Part shown: in pieces, positions 26,154 through 35,048 of the stretch
How the letters are laid out: each line of letters starts with the position of its first letter
How positions within the stretch are numbered: position 1 is the stretch's first letter
Assembly: GCA_034421095.1 (NCBI GenBank)
Contig: DAOUKR010000007.1
Span: 124,001 to 188,000 of the forward strand
Reading direction: 5' to 3'
DNA length: 64,000 nucleotides
Source of the DNA: JAGWBG01 sp034421095
GTDB taxonomy: Bacteria > Chloroflexota > Dehalococcoidia > Lucifugimonadales > JAGWBF01
Program-made: the position numbers and the translations under genes
Notes under the pieces: generated by a model
The model's input: only the letters and a program-made list of their open reading frames with translations
What the model was told of the DNA's origin: nothing
Database searches by the model: none

Positions 26154-26182
26154 TTGACAATGTGAGTAAAAAAATCTAGAAT
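26154..26182 (+). promoter_or_regulatory. Promoter of the dnaJ-like/hspR/clpC operon, with flanking TCTAGA dyad
   Basis: TTGACA (26154-26159), 17-base spacer, TAGAAT (26177-26182). Two TCTAGA palindromes (26175-26180 and 26187-26192) overlap and follow the -10 box and could be an operator. The leader to the first gene is about 20 bases. Confidence 0.7.
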
Positions 26183-26211
26183 ATTATCTAGAACTACTGC
26201 GGGTGAAGATG

Positions 26212-27126
26212 ATGGAAGACTACTACGTCATCCTTGGCATCCCCAGGACCTCCTCGGATAAGGAGATAAAGCAAGCCTACCGTAAGCTGGCCAGGCAGTA
26301 CCACCCTGATGTCAATCCCGGTGACAAGGAGGCAGAGGGGAAATTCAAGCGCATAAATGAGGCTCACGAGGTCCTCTCGGACCCTGAGAAACGCCGTAAG
26401 TACGACAAATACGGCGAGAACTGGAAACACGCTGACGAAATCGAGAAGGCCCAGGCGAATAAGGGCAGCAATTTTTCTCACCGGTTCTCCGATGGAGATG
26501 TTGCAAGTTTCTCCTTTGACTTCGATGGCGTCCACACGGGTGGGCTCTTCGACGAGCTTTTCTCCGGCACAGGCAGGAGGAGCGGTTTTAGAGACCGGCC
26601 CGTCGGGTATGCCTCGGCGAAATATCCCGTGGAAGTGAGCCTGGAAGAGGCGTTTAGCGGGGCCACACGTTACCTGGAGATAGCCGGTGGCGGCGCCAAC
26701 ATGCCACCCAGGCGGCTGGAGGTGAAGATACCGCCGGGTGTAGACACCGGTTCCAGTGTGCATATATCAGCCGGAAATGGGCATCAACAGGACATCTACC
26801 TTGACGTTACAGTGCGCTCTTCCTCCAGATTCCGTCGCACTGGTGCGGACCTTTATACCGACGTAGAGGTCCCACTTTTCGACGCCATGTTGGGGGGAGA
26901 GGTGGCTGTCCCCACTATCCGGGGCAGGGTTATGCTGACCATACCCCCGGAGACACAGAACGGGCAGTCCCTTCGCCTTGCCGGTCAGGGAATGCCTCAC
27001 CTGAATAGCCCTGAGGTCAGGGGCGACCTTTACGCAATAGTGAAGGTGATGCTGCCCAAAGACCTCAGCGACGAGGAAAAACAACTTTTCCAGGAGATTA
27101 AGGAGCGTCGTGCAGCCAGGAGGTAA
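26212..27126 (+). CDS. DnaJ-like co-chaperone without zinc finger (CbpA type)
   Basis: Hsp40 co-chaperone that would stimulate DnaK. The ATG at 26212 (MEDYYVILG) is the usual J-protein start with GGGTGA upstream; GTG 26203 and ATG 26209 are in frame. The J domain occupies residues 1-70 with the HPD motif in RQYHPDVNPGD and the helix KFKRINEAHEVLSDPEKRRKYDKYG. A Gly/Phe-poor linker follows, then a C-terminal domain (YPVEVSLEEAFSGATRYLEI, VKIPPGVDTGSSVHI). There are no CxxCxGxG repeats, so it is CbpA-like. First gene of an operon with hspR and clpC; no dnaK or grpE is nearby. Confidence 0.9.
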   Translation: MEDYYVILGIPRTSSDKEIKQAYRKLARQYHPDVNPGDKEAEGKFKRINEAHEVLSDPEKRRKYDKYGENWKHADEIEKAQANKGSNFSHRFSDGDVASFSFDFDGVHTGGLFDELFSGTGRRSGFRDRPVGYASAKYPVEVSLEEAFSGATRYLEIAGGGANMPPRRLEVKIPPGVDTGSSVHISAGNGHQQDIYLDVTVRSSSRFRRTGADLYTDVEVPLFDAMLGGEVAVPTIRGRVMLTIPPETQNGQSLRLAGQGMPHLNSPEVRGDLYAIVKVMLPKDLSDEEKQLFQEIKERRAARR

Positions 27127-27131
27127 TAGGT

Positions 27132-27473
27132 TTGACAACGGAAAGATCTTTCGATAACGAGCCGTGCTTTGTAATCAGCATAGCCGCCAATATGGTGGGC
27201 GTACATGCTCAGACCCTCCGATACTACGAAAGGGTGGGCCTGGTCATGCCCTCCCGCTCCGAGGGCAAAAGACGTCTTTATTCCCCCAACGACATAGAGA
27301 GATTGAGGCGGATAAAGACCCTGACCGACGATATGGGGGTCAACCTGGCGGGAGTGGAGGTGGTGTTAAAGCTCATGGAGCGAATCATTCAACTAGAGAA
27401 AGAGAACACCCAACTGTCGAATAAAATCAAGCGACTGCAGGCAGCCTCGCCCGGCAAGCGCGGCCAGAGCTAG
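27132..27473 (+). CDS. hspR: HspR-type MerR family heat-shock repressor
   Basis: DNA-binding repressor of chaperone genes, 113 residues. It starts at TTG 27132, eight bases after AGGAGGT at the end of the dnaJ-like gene. The winged helix is visible: VISIAANMVGVHAQTLRYYERVGLVMPSRSEGKRRLYSPNDIERLRRI; then a coiled coil (KLMERIIQLEKENTQLSNKIKRLQ). HspR proteins bind HAIR inverted repeats and use DnaK as co-repressor. A HAIR-like site lies at 26084, upstream of its own operon. Sits between the co-chaperone and clpC, so it is probably autoregulated. Confidence 0.92.
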   Translation: MTTERSFDNEPCFVISIAANMVGVHAQTLRYYERVGLVMPSRSEGKRRLYSPNDIERLRRIKTLTDDMGVNLAGVEVVLKLMERIIQLEKENTQLSNKIKRLQAASPGKRGQS

Positions 27474-27492
27474 TTGCAGGGAGGTATGGACA

Positions 27493-29952
27493 ATGGTATT
27501 GAGACCTGAAGAATTTACGGAGAAAGCCCGGGATGTCCTGTTCAACTCGCAGGGAATAGTGCGCCGTTACAGGCATAGCCAGTGGGACGTGGAGCATATT
27601 CTACTGGCGCTTCTGGAACTGGAGGACGGGTTGCCTGGGAAGATACTTGATAATCTTGGCGTGTCTACGGCAGCCGTAAAGCAGACCCTGGAGGAAGTGC
27701 TGGAGCAGTCTCCCAAAATGTCCAGTGAGGCGAACCAGGTATACGCTACTCCCAGAGGTGCACTCCTCCTTGACAACGCCAAGGCGGAGGCCCAGCGCCT
27801 GAAGGACGAGTTCATCGGCACCGAGCACCTTCTGATTGGCGCCACAATGGAGCGAGAAGGGGCCGCTGCCCGTGTTCTGAAGGAGCATGGCGTTGACCAG
27901 GAGAAGGTCTATCGCGCTCTGATGCAAGTCCGGGGCACCCACCGGGTAACTGACCCCAGAGCCGAGAGCAAGTACCGATCCCTGGAGAAGTACAGCGTTG
28001 ACCTCACAGGACTGGCTCGCCAAGGGAAGCTGGACCCCGTGGTGGGTAGGGACCAGGAAGTGCGCCGTGTAATGCAAACCCTGACCCGGCGCAAAAAGAA
28101 TAACCCGGTGATCATAGGTGAGGCCGGTGTTGGCAAGACTGCCATCGCCGAGGGGTTGGCTCAACGCATCGTCATAGGGGATGTGCCGGACGTGCTAAAG
28201 GACCGTCGGGTACTGGCCCTTGATATGGGCGCTCTGGTGGCGGGAAGCAAGTTCCGGGGAGAGTTCGAAGAGCGCCTGAAGGCGGTCATGGACGAGGTAA
28301 AAAGCGCAGCGGGAGAGGTTATTCTCTTCATAGATGAGATACACACCGTCGTCGGGGCAGGTGGCGCAGAGGGGGCTATTGACGCCAGCAACCTGCTGAA
28401 ACCGGCCCTTCAACGTGGTGAGCTGCAGTGTATCGGCGCCACTACGATTGATGAATACCGAAAGTACATCGAGAAGGACTCTGCCCTGGAGCGGCGTTTC
28501 CAGCCTGTGTACTTGGAGGAACCGACGGAAGAGGAAACGGTCGAAATCCTTAGAGCACTGCGGCCCCGCTACGAGTCCCATCACAAGGTAAAGATAGAGG
28601 ACTCCGCACTGGTGTCAGCCGCCCGCCTCAGTCATCGTTATATTACCGACCGCAACTTGCCGGACAAGGCGGTGGACCTTATAGACGAGGCTGCCAGCAA
28701 GCTCCGCATTGATTCCGAGAGCCTTCCTGTCAACCTCAAAGAAGTGGAGAGACAAATCCAGGACCTGGCCAATGAAGAGGATGCAGCGGCCCAGTGCTCC
28801 CATTACGAGAAAGCTGCCCAGATCAAGACCGAGCGGCTGCGCTTGGAGCAGGAGTACAGTAACGAAAAAGGGGCCTGGCTGCTGGACAAAAAGATAGACA
28901 TGATAGTTGATGAGGGGGATATTGGCGCACTCATCTCAAGCTGGACGGGCATCCCGGTGTCCCGTCTGCTGGAGGGGGAGGCGGAAAAGCTGCTCCGTAT
29001 GGAGGAACACCTTCACGAGCGTGTCGTGGGGCAGGAGGAGGCCGTAGTGGCTGTGTCTGAGGCGATACGTCGTGCCCGGTCCGGCCTCAGCGACCCCAAG
29101 CGTCCCATTGGAAACTTCATATTCCTGGGCCCCACCGGAGTTGGCAAGACCGAGTTGGCCAAGGCCCTGTCGGAGTTCCTGTTCGACGATGAAGCCAATA
29201 TGATTCGGATAGATATGTCGGAGTACATGGACAAGCATACCGTATCGCGGCTCATCGGTGCGCCCCCGGGTTATGTGGGGTTCGACGAGGGCGGCCAGTT
29301 GACGGAGGCGGTGCGCAGACATCCCTTCAGAGTTATACTCTTCGACGAAATCGAGAAGGCACACGCAGATGTGTTCAATGTGCTCCTTCAGATTATGGAG
29401 GATGGACGCCTTACCGACGGTCATGGCCGCACCGTTGACTTCCGCAATACGGTAGTCATAATGACCAGTAACCTGGGTACGGGTGAGGTGGGCCGCCAGC
29501 CCTTCGGATTCCGCAGGGATGGGAAGGACATGGTGGATGAGCAACGGCTACGGGACTCGGTACAGGACGCCCTCAAACGGGCCTTCCGACCTGAGTTCCT
29601 GAACCGGATAGATGAGATTATCATCTTTGACCCCCTTACTCAGGACCAAATCGAGAGCATAGTTGGTCTGATGGCAGCCGAGGTGCAGAAGCGCCTTGCG
29701 GACAGGGAGATAACCTTCGAGTTGACGCCGGAGGCCCGGCGGTGGCTCGCAAAAGAGGGGTTCGACCCCACCTTTGGGGCCAGGCCGCTGCGCAGAGCGG
29801 TCCAGAGATACCTGGAGACCCCCATTTCCAAGGCAATCCTGGCCGGGGAGTTTCAGGTTGGAGACCACATCCTGATAGACAGTGGTCCCGAGGGGTTGAC
29901 TTTTACAAATCAGGGCAGCAGGGTTGGTGAGGTGCTAAGTAGCGCCGTTTAA
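27493..29952 (+). CDS. clpC: ATP-dependent Clp unfoldase, ClpC type
   Basis: Double-ring AAA+ unfoldase that feeds ClpP or acts as a disaggregase, 819 residues. Order: Clp N-domain repeats (residues 1-145), first AAA module with Walker A GEAGVGKTAIAEG (about 212) and Walker B VILFIDEIH, a short middle region containing a UVR-like segment (EEDAAAQCSHYEKAAQIKTERLRLE), second AAA with GPTGVGKTELAKA (about 550) and RVILFDEIEKAH, and the C-terminal D2-small domain. The short middle domain with UVR motif favours ClpC over ClpB. GGGAGG precedes the ATG. Third gene of the HspR operon. Confidence 0.93.
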   Translation: MVLRPEEFTEKARDVLFNSQGIVRRYRHSQWDVEHILLALLELEDGLPGKILDNLGVSTAAVKQTLEEVLEQSPKMSSEANQVYATPRGALLLDNAKAEAQRLKDEFIGTEHLLIGATMEREGAAARVLKEHGVDQEKVYRALMQVRGTHRVTDPRAESKYRSLEKYSVDLTGLARQGKLDPVVGRDQEVRRVMQTLTRRKKNNPVIIGEAGVGKTAIAEGLAQRIVIGDVPDVLKDRRVLALDMGALVAGSKFRGEFEERLKAVMDEVKSAAGEVILFIDEIHTVVGAGGAEGAIDASNLLKPALQRGELQCIGATTIDEYRKYIEKDSALERRFQPVYLEEPTEEETVEILRALRPRYESHHKVKIEDSALVSAARLSHRYITDRNLPDKAVDLIDEAASKLRIDSESLPVNLKEVERQIQDLANEEDAAAQCSHYEKAAQIKTERLRLEQEYSNEKGAWLLDKKIDMIVDEGDIGALISSWTGIPVSRLLEGEAEKLLRMEEHLHERVVGQEEAVVAVSEAIRRARSGLSDPKRPIGNFIFLGPTGVGKTELAKALSEFLFDDEANMIRIDMSEYMDKHTVSRLIGAPPGYVGFDEGGQLTEAVRRHPFRVILFDEIEKAHADVFNVLLQIMEDGRLTDGHGRTVDFRNTVVIMTSNLGTGEVGRQPFGFRRDGKDMVDEQRLRDSVQDALKRAFRPEFLNRIDEIIIFDPLTQDQIESIVGLMAAEVQKRLADREITFELTPEARRWLAKEGFDPTFGARPLRRAVQRYLETPISKAILAGEFQVGDHILIDSGPEGLTFTNQGSRVGEVLSSAV

Positions 29953-29986
29953 GCCCTGTCCATCTTTCAGAGGGTCATCGGATTGT

Positions 29987-30020
29987 TACGGAAGAGGCGG
30001 CCTAGGCCGCCTCTTCCGTA
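29987..30020. terminator. 34-bp perfect palindrome after clpC
   Basis: Sixteen-base arms (TACGGAAGAGGCGGCC, 29987-30002) around a central TA, reading identically on both strands. It is 34 bases after the clpC stop. As RNA it would form a very stable hairpin in either direction, so it probably ends or protects the operon transcript, although no U tract follows. Confidence 0.55.
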
Positions 30021-30057
30021 TGTAATGAGAGACCGGGCCACTCCCTTTCTGGACAAT

Positions 30058-30066
30058 TGGTATAAT
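30058..30066 (+). promoter_or_regulatory. Extended -10 promoter element
   Basis: TGGTATAAT matches an extended -10 (TGn-TATAAT). No clear -35 hexamer is present at 17 bases. It would give a leader of about 70 bases before the hydrolase ATG at 30144. Confidence 0.5.
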
Positions 30067-30143
30067 ATTAGACCATGCTGCAGCATGGCTCCTCAGGCCC
30101 GTTGTGGGCTTGTGGAGTCGCGACCGCATCAGGTAAGGCTGTA

Positions 30144-31097
30144 ATGAACATAGTGGATAGGTACATAGAAGTCCCGGTCCCACTCCCTCAATCCCGACGC
30201 AACGGAAGGAAGATCTCATTCGGCCGGCCGAAGGATGAAGAGGACCGCACTGGTGAAGACATCAATGTAATGGTCCGTTACGTGACGGCGGGAGAGGGTC
30301 CGGCGGTGCTGATGGTCCACGGCTTGGGTGCGTCCCTATCTATCTGGGAGAAGAACATCGCTCCCCTTGCACAGGGGCATACCGTTTATGCCATTGACTT
30401 GCCGGGCAGTGGAAAGTCTGATAAACCAAAGGTCCTGGAATATCACTCGCCAGCAGGGGCACAGTTCCTCATTAGGCTGATGGATACTCTGGGCATCAAC
30501 AGGGCCACCCTTATGGGGAACTCAGGGGGCGGGTTGGTCACCACCATTTGCGCCCTTACATACCCGGAGAGAATTGACAAGCTCGTGCTGGTAGACTCAG
30601 CTGGTCTGGGGAGGCAGATGGCCTGGTTTCTCCGCTTGGCGTCCCTCCCGTTTCTGGGTGAGTTGCTTCACCTGCCCAACGTCCGCAACCCCGATAACCT
30701 GATAAAGAGTATATTCTATGAGCCTCAACTTGTGAGCGCTGCCGCGCTTGAGGACATTATGGAGGCGCGGAACACTCCACTAGGGAAAAGGGTTACCCTG
30801 GCAGAGCTTCGTTCAGGAGTCAGCCTCGGGGGATTACGTAAAGATATGATGATGCTGCACAAGCTCAAGGATTATGCAAAACCCCTTCTCATCATCTGGG
30901 GGGAGGAGGACAGACTCATACCCGTCTCCCACGCTTACCATGCCCGGCGGGTGCTCGTCCGCGATAGTGACCAGCAAGACACTACCGCTCCATACCGGGT
31001 GATCCACGTGATTCCCCATTGCGGCCACTGGCCCCAGATGGAGCGGCCCGATGAATTCAATCCACTCGTCCTTAGTTTCCTGGATGGAGGCCCTTGA
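30144..31097 (+). CDS. Alpha/beta hydrolase
   Basis: Serine hydrolase of the alpha/beta fold, 317 residues from the ATG at 30144 (MNIVDRYIEVP) with AGGTAAGG upstream; the frame itself extends back to 30075. Oxyanion strand LMVHGLGASLSIW, nucleophile elbow GNSGGGLV (Ser about residue 137), acid in WGEEDRLIP, and His in PHCGHWPQMERP. The family covers esterases, haloalkane dehalogenases and C-C hydrolases; no specific substrate is evident. Followed nine bases later by a metallo-beta-lactamase fold gene, so the pair is probably one transcript. Confidence 0.87.
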   Translation: MNIVDRYIEVPVPLPQSRRNGRKISFGRPKDEEDRTGEDINVMVRYVTAGEGPAVLMVHGLGASLSIWEKNIAPLAQGHTVYAIDLPGSGKSDKPKVLEYHSPAGAQFLIRLMDTLGINRATLMGNSGGGLVTTICALTYPERIDKLVLVDSAGLGRQMAWFLRLASLPFLGELLHLPNVRNPDNLIKSIFYEPQLVSAAALEDIMEARNTPLGKRVTLAELRSGVSLGGLRKDMMMLHKLKDYAKPLLIIWGEEDRLIPVSHAYHARRVLVRDSDQQDTTAPYRVIHVIPHCGHWPQMERPDEFNPLVLSFLDGGP

Positions 31098-31145
31098 CGA
31101 CAAACATTGACAAGCCCCGTATTCAACCCTTATATTCACTCAGAA

Positions 31146-31982
31146 ATGAAGGTCGGCGATGTGGAGCTTTCCCTGGTCAGCGACGGCACAATCCGTGTGG
31201 ACGGCGGCCTCATGTACGGTGCAGTGCCCAAGGTCATCTGGAAGACCCTGAGTCCCGCCGATAGCAAGAACCGGGTGTTGTTGGGACTCAACTGCCTTCT
31301 GGTTCGGTCCGGAGGCAAGATTATCCTGGTGGACACGGGAGCAGGCAGCAAGCATACTTCTCATGATAAGGCCCTCTACGCCATGAAGACGGGGGGACTG
31401 ATCAACGGCCTGAAAGCTCACGGTCTGGGAGTGGAAGATATAGACGTGGTTGCCCTTACCCATCTCCATTTCGACCACGTCGGAGGGTGTACCAGGCGCA
31501 GTTACGGGGATGAGCCCGTACCCACCTTCCCCAATGCTACCTACCTTGTCCAGAGACAAGACTGGGAAGAGGCCGCTCACCCCAGCGAGCGTGCCGTCGG
31601 AGCCTATATGACGGAGGACTTCCTGCCCCTGGAAGAAAGCCGTCAGTTGGAGTTGCTCGATGGCGATACCGAGATAGCATCGGGGGTCTGGCTGAGAGTC
31701 ACCGGAGGGCATACCAGGGGACATCAGATAGTGACCATTGAATCGGGCGACCGGAAGGTGGCTTGCCTTGGAGACGTGCTGCCTACGGCCCATCACCTGC
31801 CCTTGCATTATATCAGCGCAGGAGATATTCGACCAACTGATACCCTCGAGTGCAAGCGGCGACTCCTGGGCCAGGCTGTAAAGGAACGCTGGTTGTTGCT
31901 CCTCAGTCATGGCCACCGCCTCAAGGCGGGCTATCCGGTGGAAAAGGACGGTCACATAACCCTGGAACCTCATGAGTTGTAG
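31146..31982 (+). CDS. Metallo-beta-lactamase fold hydrolase
   Basis: Zinc-dependent hydrolase, about 278 residues. The first metal motif is THLHFDHVGG (about residue 106), followed by GGHTRGHQ and CLGDVLPTAHH, and a C-terminal SHGHRLKAG; together these supply the usual His and Asp ligands. Start is uncertain: ATG 31146 lacks a Shine-Dalgarno, and a TTG at 31107 would add 13 residues, also without a well-spaced site. The overall layout resembles lactonase or quinolone-degradation type MBL enzymes, but the substrate is not known. Confidence 0.85.
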   Translation: MKVGDVELSLVSDGTIRVDGGLMYGAVPKVIWKTLSPADSKNRVLLGLNCLLVRSGGKIILVDTGAGSKHTSHDKALYAMKTGGLINGLKAHGLGVEDIDVVALTHLHFDHVGGCTRRSYGDEPVPTFPNATYLVQRQDWEEAAHPSERAVGAYMTEDFLPLEESRQLELLDGDTEIASGVWLRVTGGHTRGHQIVTIESGDRKVACLGDVLPTAHHLPLHYISAGDIRPTDTLECKRRLLGQAVKERWLLLLSHGHRLKAGYPVEKDGHITLEPHEL

Positions 31983-32070
31983 CAGGCGATACTTATCCGA
32001 TTAGCACGCCCCGGACACCCCGCTTTCCAAAAATCCAATTTGTGAACCTGACGCAGAGGTCCTGAACCTG

Positions 32071-32406
32071 ATGGTGCAAAAGACAGGCTGCGTATTCTGT
32101 GAGATAGTAGCTCGAAGGTCGCCCTCGAACATACGCTACGAGGACGACGATATTATCGTCATAGATAATCAGCTTCAGTGGGTGCCGGTTATGCTGCTCG
32201 TGATGCCCAAAAGCCACATGACCCAGACGGAGCTATGGGGCAGCGGGATGATAGCCAAAGCAGGCCGGGTGGCAACCGATATGGGGGTACAGTTCTGCCC
32301 AGGCGGGTATCGCATTCTCTCCAACTTCGGCCATGACGGGATGCAGAGCCAGGAGCATGGACACGTCCACGTCCTGGGCGGCATGTACCTGGGACCCTAC
32401 GCCTGA
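32071..32406 (+). CDS. HIT family nucleotide-binding protein
   Basis: 111-residue histidine-triad protein. The N-terminus has CVFCEIV, a zinc-site pair seen in many HIT proteins, then IVIDNQLQWVPVMLLVMPKSHM; the triad HGHVHVLGG is at residue about 97. Such proteins hydrolyse nucleoside phosphoramidates or dinucleoside polyphosphates. AGAGGT lies upstream of the ATG. The neighbours are unrelated metabolic genes. Confidence 0.88.
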   Translation: MVQKTGCVFCEIVARRSPSNIRYEDDDIIVIDNQLQWVPVMLLVMPKSHMTQTELWGSGMIAKAGRVATDMGVQFCPGGYRILSNFGHDGMQSQEHGHVHVLGGMYLGPYA

Positions 32407-32527
32407 TAAATGACCTTCGTCATCCCACCGTCACGCGCGCTCTCCAGGGAATGAGCTGGAAGGGCGAGTATAACGAAGGGTATTTTCATCGGAAAGACCG
32501 GAACAGAAATTCACCTGGAGGTAGACC

Positions 32528-33346
32528 ATGGTATCGGTAGATATTTGGACTCAGGGAGACTTCACCGAGCCAGGCGAGGCCGTTCTCTACGAGAAGAAGG
32601 GGCATACGGTTGTCATCACCCTTAATCGCCCGGACTCGCTGAACGCCATTAACCGCCAGCTCCGGGGCGAGCTTGGGGGAGCCATACTGCGTTATGACGA
32701 GGATGACGATGCGAGAGTAGCAATCATTACGGGAGCAGGCCGGGCCTTCTGTGCCGGGCGCGACCTGAAGGAACGGGCGGCGGATAACGCAGCGGGCGTT
32801 CAGGCCAGGGCCAGCGCCAGTATGGGTACTCAAAGCCCCTACATGTGGCCCCAGACCTGGAAACCCCTCATAGCCGCAGTTAACGGCTACGCTCTAGCGG
32901 GAGGCTGGATGATTGCTCAGATATGCGATATCCGACTGGCGGCTGAGGAAGCCATGCTGGGCATAACCGAGCCTAGGGTGGGACTTCTTCCGCCCTTTGC
33001 AGTCACCCTGCCCAAGCTCATGCCCATGGCAGCGGTGATGGAACTGGTTATGACCGCAGACCCCGTTACCGCCCAACGGGCTTGCGAGATGGGGTTCATC
33101 AACAAGGTAGTGCCCGGCGACCGGCTTATGGACGAGGCTATGTCCCTATCTGAGAGGATTGTCGCCAACGCCCCCCTCTCCCTGAAATACTTCAAGGAAG
33201 CTACCTACCGGGGTCTTGACATGGGAGCCCAGGAAGTCATGCCCCTCATGTACCAGATGTATGAACGGCTTCTTCTGACCGAAGATGCCATAGAGGGGCC
33301 AAAGGCATTTGCTGAAAAACGCAAGCCCCGGTGGAGTGGCAGATAA
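32528..33346 (+). CDS. Enoyl-CoA hydratase/isomerase family protein
   Basis: Crotonase-fold enzyme of fatty or aromatic acid breakdown, 272 residues, ATG after GGAGGTAGACC. Typical blocks: VVITLNRPDSLNAINRQL, the oxyanion-hole loops GAGRAFCAGRDLKE and NGYALAGGWMIAQICDIRLA, then ITEPRVGLLP and ADPVTAQRACEMGFINKVVP. The acidic residue of the second loop (E in TEPRVG) fits hydratase or isomerase activity. Its end overlaps the earliest frame of the ABC ATPase. Confidence 0.92.
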   Translation: MVSVDIWTQGDFTEPGEAVLYEKKGHTVVITLNRPDSLNAINRQLRGELGGAILRYDEDDDARVAIITGAGRAFCAGRDLKERAADNAAGVQARASASMGTQSPYMWPQTWKPLIAAVNGYALAGGWMIAQICDIRLAAEEAMLGITEPRVGLLPPFAVTLPKLMPMAAVMELVMTADPVTAQRACEMGFINKVVPGDRLMDEAMSLSERIVANAPLSLKYFKEATYRGLDMGAQEVMPLMYQMYERLLLTEDAIEGPKAFAEKRKPRWSGR

Positions 33347-33372
33347 GCTCGGTAGGTGATAATATTCATGGT

Positions 33373-34317
33373 ATGGAAGCAATACGTTGTGAGAGCCTAT
33401 CCAAGCGTTTCGGCAGATTCCTGGCCCTCGACTCCCTGGACCTCACTGTTGAGCGGGGTGCGGCATTCGGCTTCCTCGGCCCCAACGGCGCGGGAAAGAC
33501 CACAACCCTGCGGCTATTCACCGGCCTGACCGACCCCACGGGAGGCCAGGTCTGGGTGACGGGAGAGGATGTATCGGGCAAGTCCCTTGAGCTTCGGTCT
33601 AAAGTGGGCTATCTTCCTGAGTCTCCAGCCTTCTACGGTTGGATGACGGGACGGGAGTTCCTTCACTTTACTGGTGAGCTATACGGCCTTGGCTTCAGAG
33701 ACGCCAAGGCCCGTGCAGTGGACCTTCTTGACAGGGTCAATTTGACCGATGCCGCGGATCGAAAGGTAAAGGGATACTCCCGGGGGATGCAGCAGCGTCT
33801 CGGGCTGGCCCAAGCGTTGATGCACCGCCCGGAAGTGCTGTTTCTGGATGAGCCGGCGTCGGCTCTGGATCCCATGGGGCGGCGTGACATGCTGGAAACC
33901 ATTCTCTCCCTCAAAGGCCAGACCACAGTGTTTGTTTCAACTCACATACTGGCCGATGTAGAGAGGGTGTGCGACAGAGTGGCGATTATCAATCATGGCA
34001 AGCTGGTGACCGCCGGCTCCATAGACGAGTTGCGCTCCCGGCAAGGCGGGTCGGTCTTTGAGATGGAGTTCGAGGAGGACGTGGGGGCCATGGCGAAACA
34101 GTTAGCCGGCATTCCCTGGGTGAAATCAATGGAAAGCCAAAGTCGGGGCAGTGGGCAAGTGTTTCTGGTGGACGTAAGCAACGTTGACATAGCTAAGAAA
34201 GAGTTGCCCAAGCTCATCTACGAGAGCGGTCTGACCTTGGTGAGATACGAGCTAACCTCGGCTAGCCTGGAAGACGTTTTTGTTGGGCTTATGGATGAAG
34301 CAGGAGACAGGAATTGA
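33373..34317 (+). CDS. ABC transporter ATP-binding protein (export type)
   Basis: ATPase of an ABC-2 type exporter, 314 residues from the ATG at 33373 (MEAIRCESLSKRFG); AGGTGA lies 14 bases upstream, and a GTG at 33331 would overlap the hydratase gene. Walker A GPNGAGKTTTLRL, Q-loop region GYLPESPAFYG, signature YSRGMQQRLGLAQAL, Walker B VLFLDEPASALDP, and switch His in VFVSTHILAD. The C-terminal 90 residues form the accessory domain seen in CcmA/NatA-like ATPases. Its stop overlaps the permease start (TTGA), so the two are coupled. Confidence 0.93.
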   Translation: MEAIRCESLSKRFGRFLALDSLDLTVERGAAFGFLGPNGAGKTTTLRLFTGLTDPTGGQVWVTGEDVSGKSLELRSKVGYLPESPAFYGWMTGREFLHFTGELYGLGFRDAKARAVDLLDRVNLTDAADRKVKGYSRGMQQRLGLAQALMHRPEVLFLDEPASALDPMGRRDMLETILSLKGQTTVFVSTHILADVERVCDRVAIINHGKLVTAGSIDELRSRQGGSVFEMEFEEDVGAMAKQLAGIPWVKSMESQSRGSGQVFLVDVSNVDIAKKELPKLIYESGLTLVRYELTSASLEDVFVGLMDEAGDRN

Positions 34318-35048
34318 AGGGCTTCTGGACGCTGACTCGCAAGGAGGTCCTTGAGCAGCGCCGGACATGGAAATTCCTGGCAATGGTGGGCATATTTACG
34401 GCCGTAGCCCTCCTGGTCGGCATAGTGCCCTATATTGTGACCGAGGTCCAGGGTGACCAATTCTCTGATAGCGCACCCCTGGAGTTGCTCCAAGGATTTA
34501 GCATCACAATTATAGGACTGGGAACCCTCCTGGCCATCATTGTCTCCATGGGGTCTCTGGCTAATGAGCGGGCAAACGGCACGGCGGCTATGACCCTAAG
34601 CAAACCGGTAACCCGGGCCGCCTTTGTTGCTTCCAAGTTCCTGGGTATGGTCATATCCGTCTATGCGGCTCTGGCTATTTCGTCTGCCGTCATGTATATC
34701 CTGGTACTGATCCTGGTCGGTAATGGCGACCTTGGAGGGTTTGCCGCTCTCATGGCCGTCATAGGCGTTTATATGGTGTTTGTTGGATCCATTGCCTTCT
34801 TCTTGAGCGGATTGTTCACCCGTCAGCTGGTGGCAGGGGGGCTGGCGTTACTATTGTACATAGTCCAGCAGCCCCTTCTGATCATCCCTCATTCAGAGCG
34901 GTACTGGCCTATATCCGCCGCTACGTGGGGACTCAGTTTCTTGCAAGAAGGGGATAAGGAGGCTTGGCCCTCTTTCCTGATAGCCTGCGGTCTAATTGCC
35001 CTCCTGAGTATTGGGGCATGGGCCGTGTTCAGGAGAAAAGAGCTTTGA
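34314..35048 (+). CDS. ABC-2 type transporter permease
   Basis: Integral membrane subunit of 244 residues with six hydrophobic segments (for example AMVGIFTAVALLVGIVPYIV, IGLGTLLAIIVSMGSLA, VYAALAISSAVMYILVLILV, LIACGLIALLSIGAWAVF). It starts with TTG in the overlap TTGA with the ATPase stop. The first residues KGFWTLTRKEVLEQRR are the cytosolic lead typical of NatB/ABC-2 permeases. Cargo not known. Confidence 0.9.
   Translation: MKGFWTLTRKEVLEQRRTWKFLAMVGIFTAVALLVGIVPYIVTEVQGDQFSDSAPLELLQGFSITIIGLGTLLAIIVSMGSLANERANGTAAMTLSKPVTRAAFVASKFLGMVISVYAALAISSAVMYILVLILVGNGDLGGFAALMAVIGVYMVFVGSIAFFLSGLFTRQLVAGGLALLLYIVQQPLLIIPHSERYWPISAATWGLSFLQEGDKEAWPSFLIACGLIALLSIGAWAVFRRKEL

Noticed and set aside
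26175..26192. CIRCE element (HrcA operator) before the dnaJ-like gene
   Set aside because: The TCTAGA dyad does not match TTAGCACTC-N9-GAGTGCTAA; HspR-type control fits the locus better.
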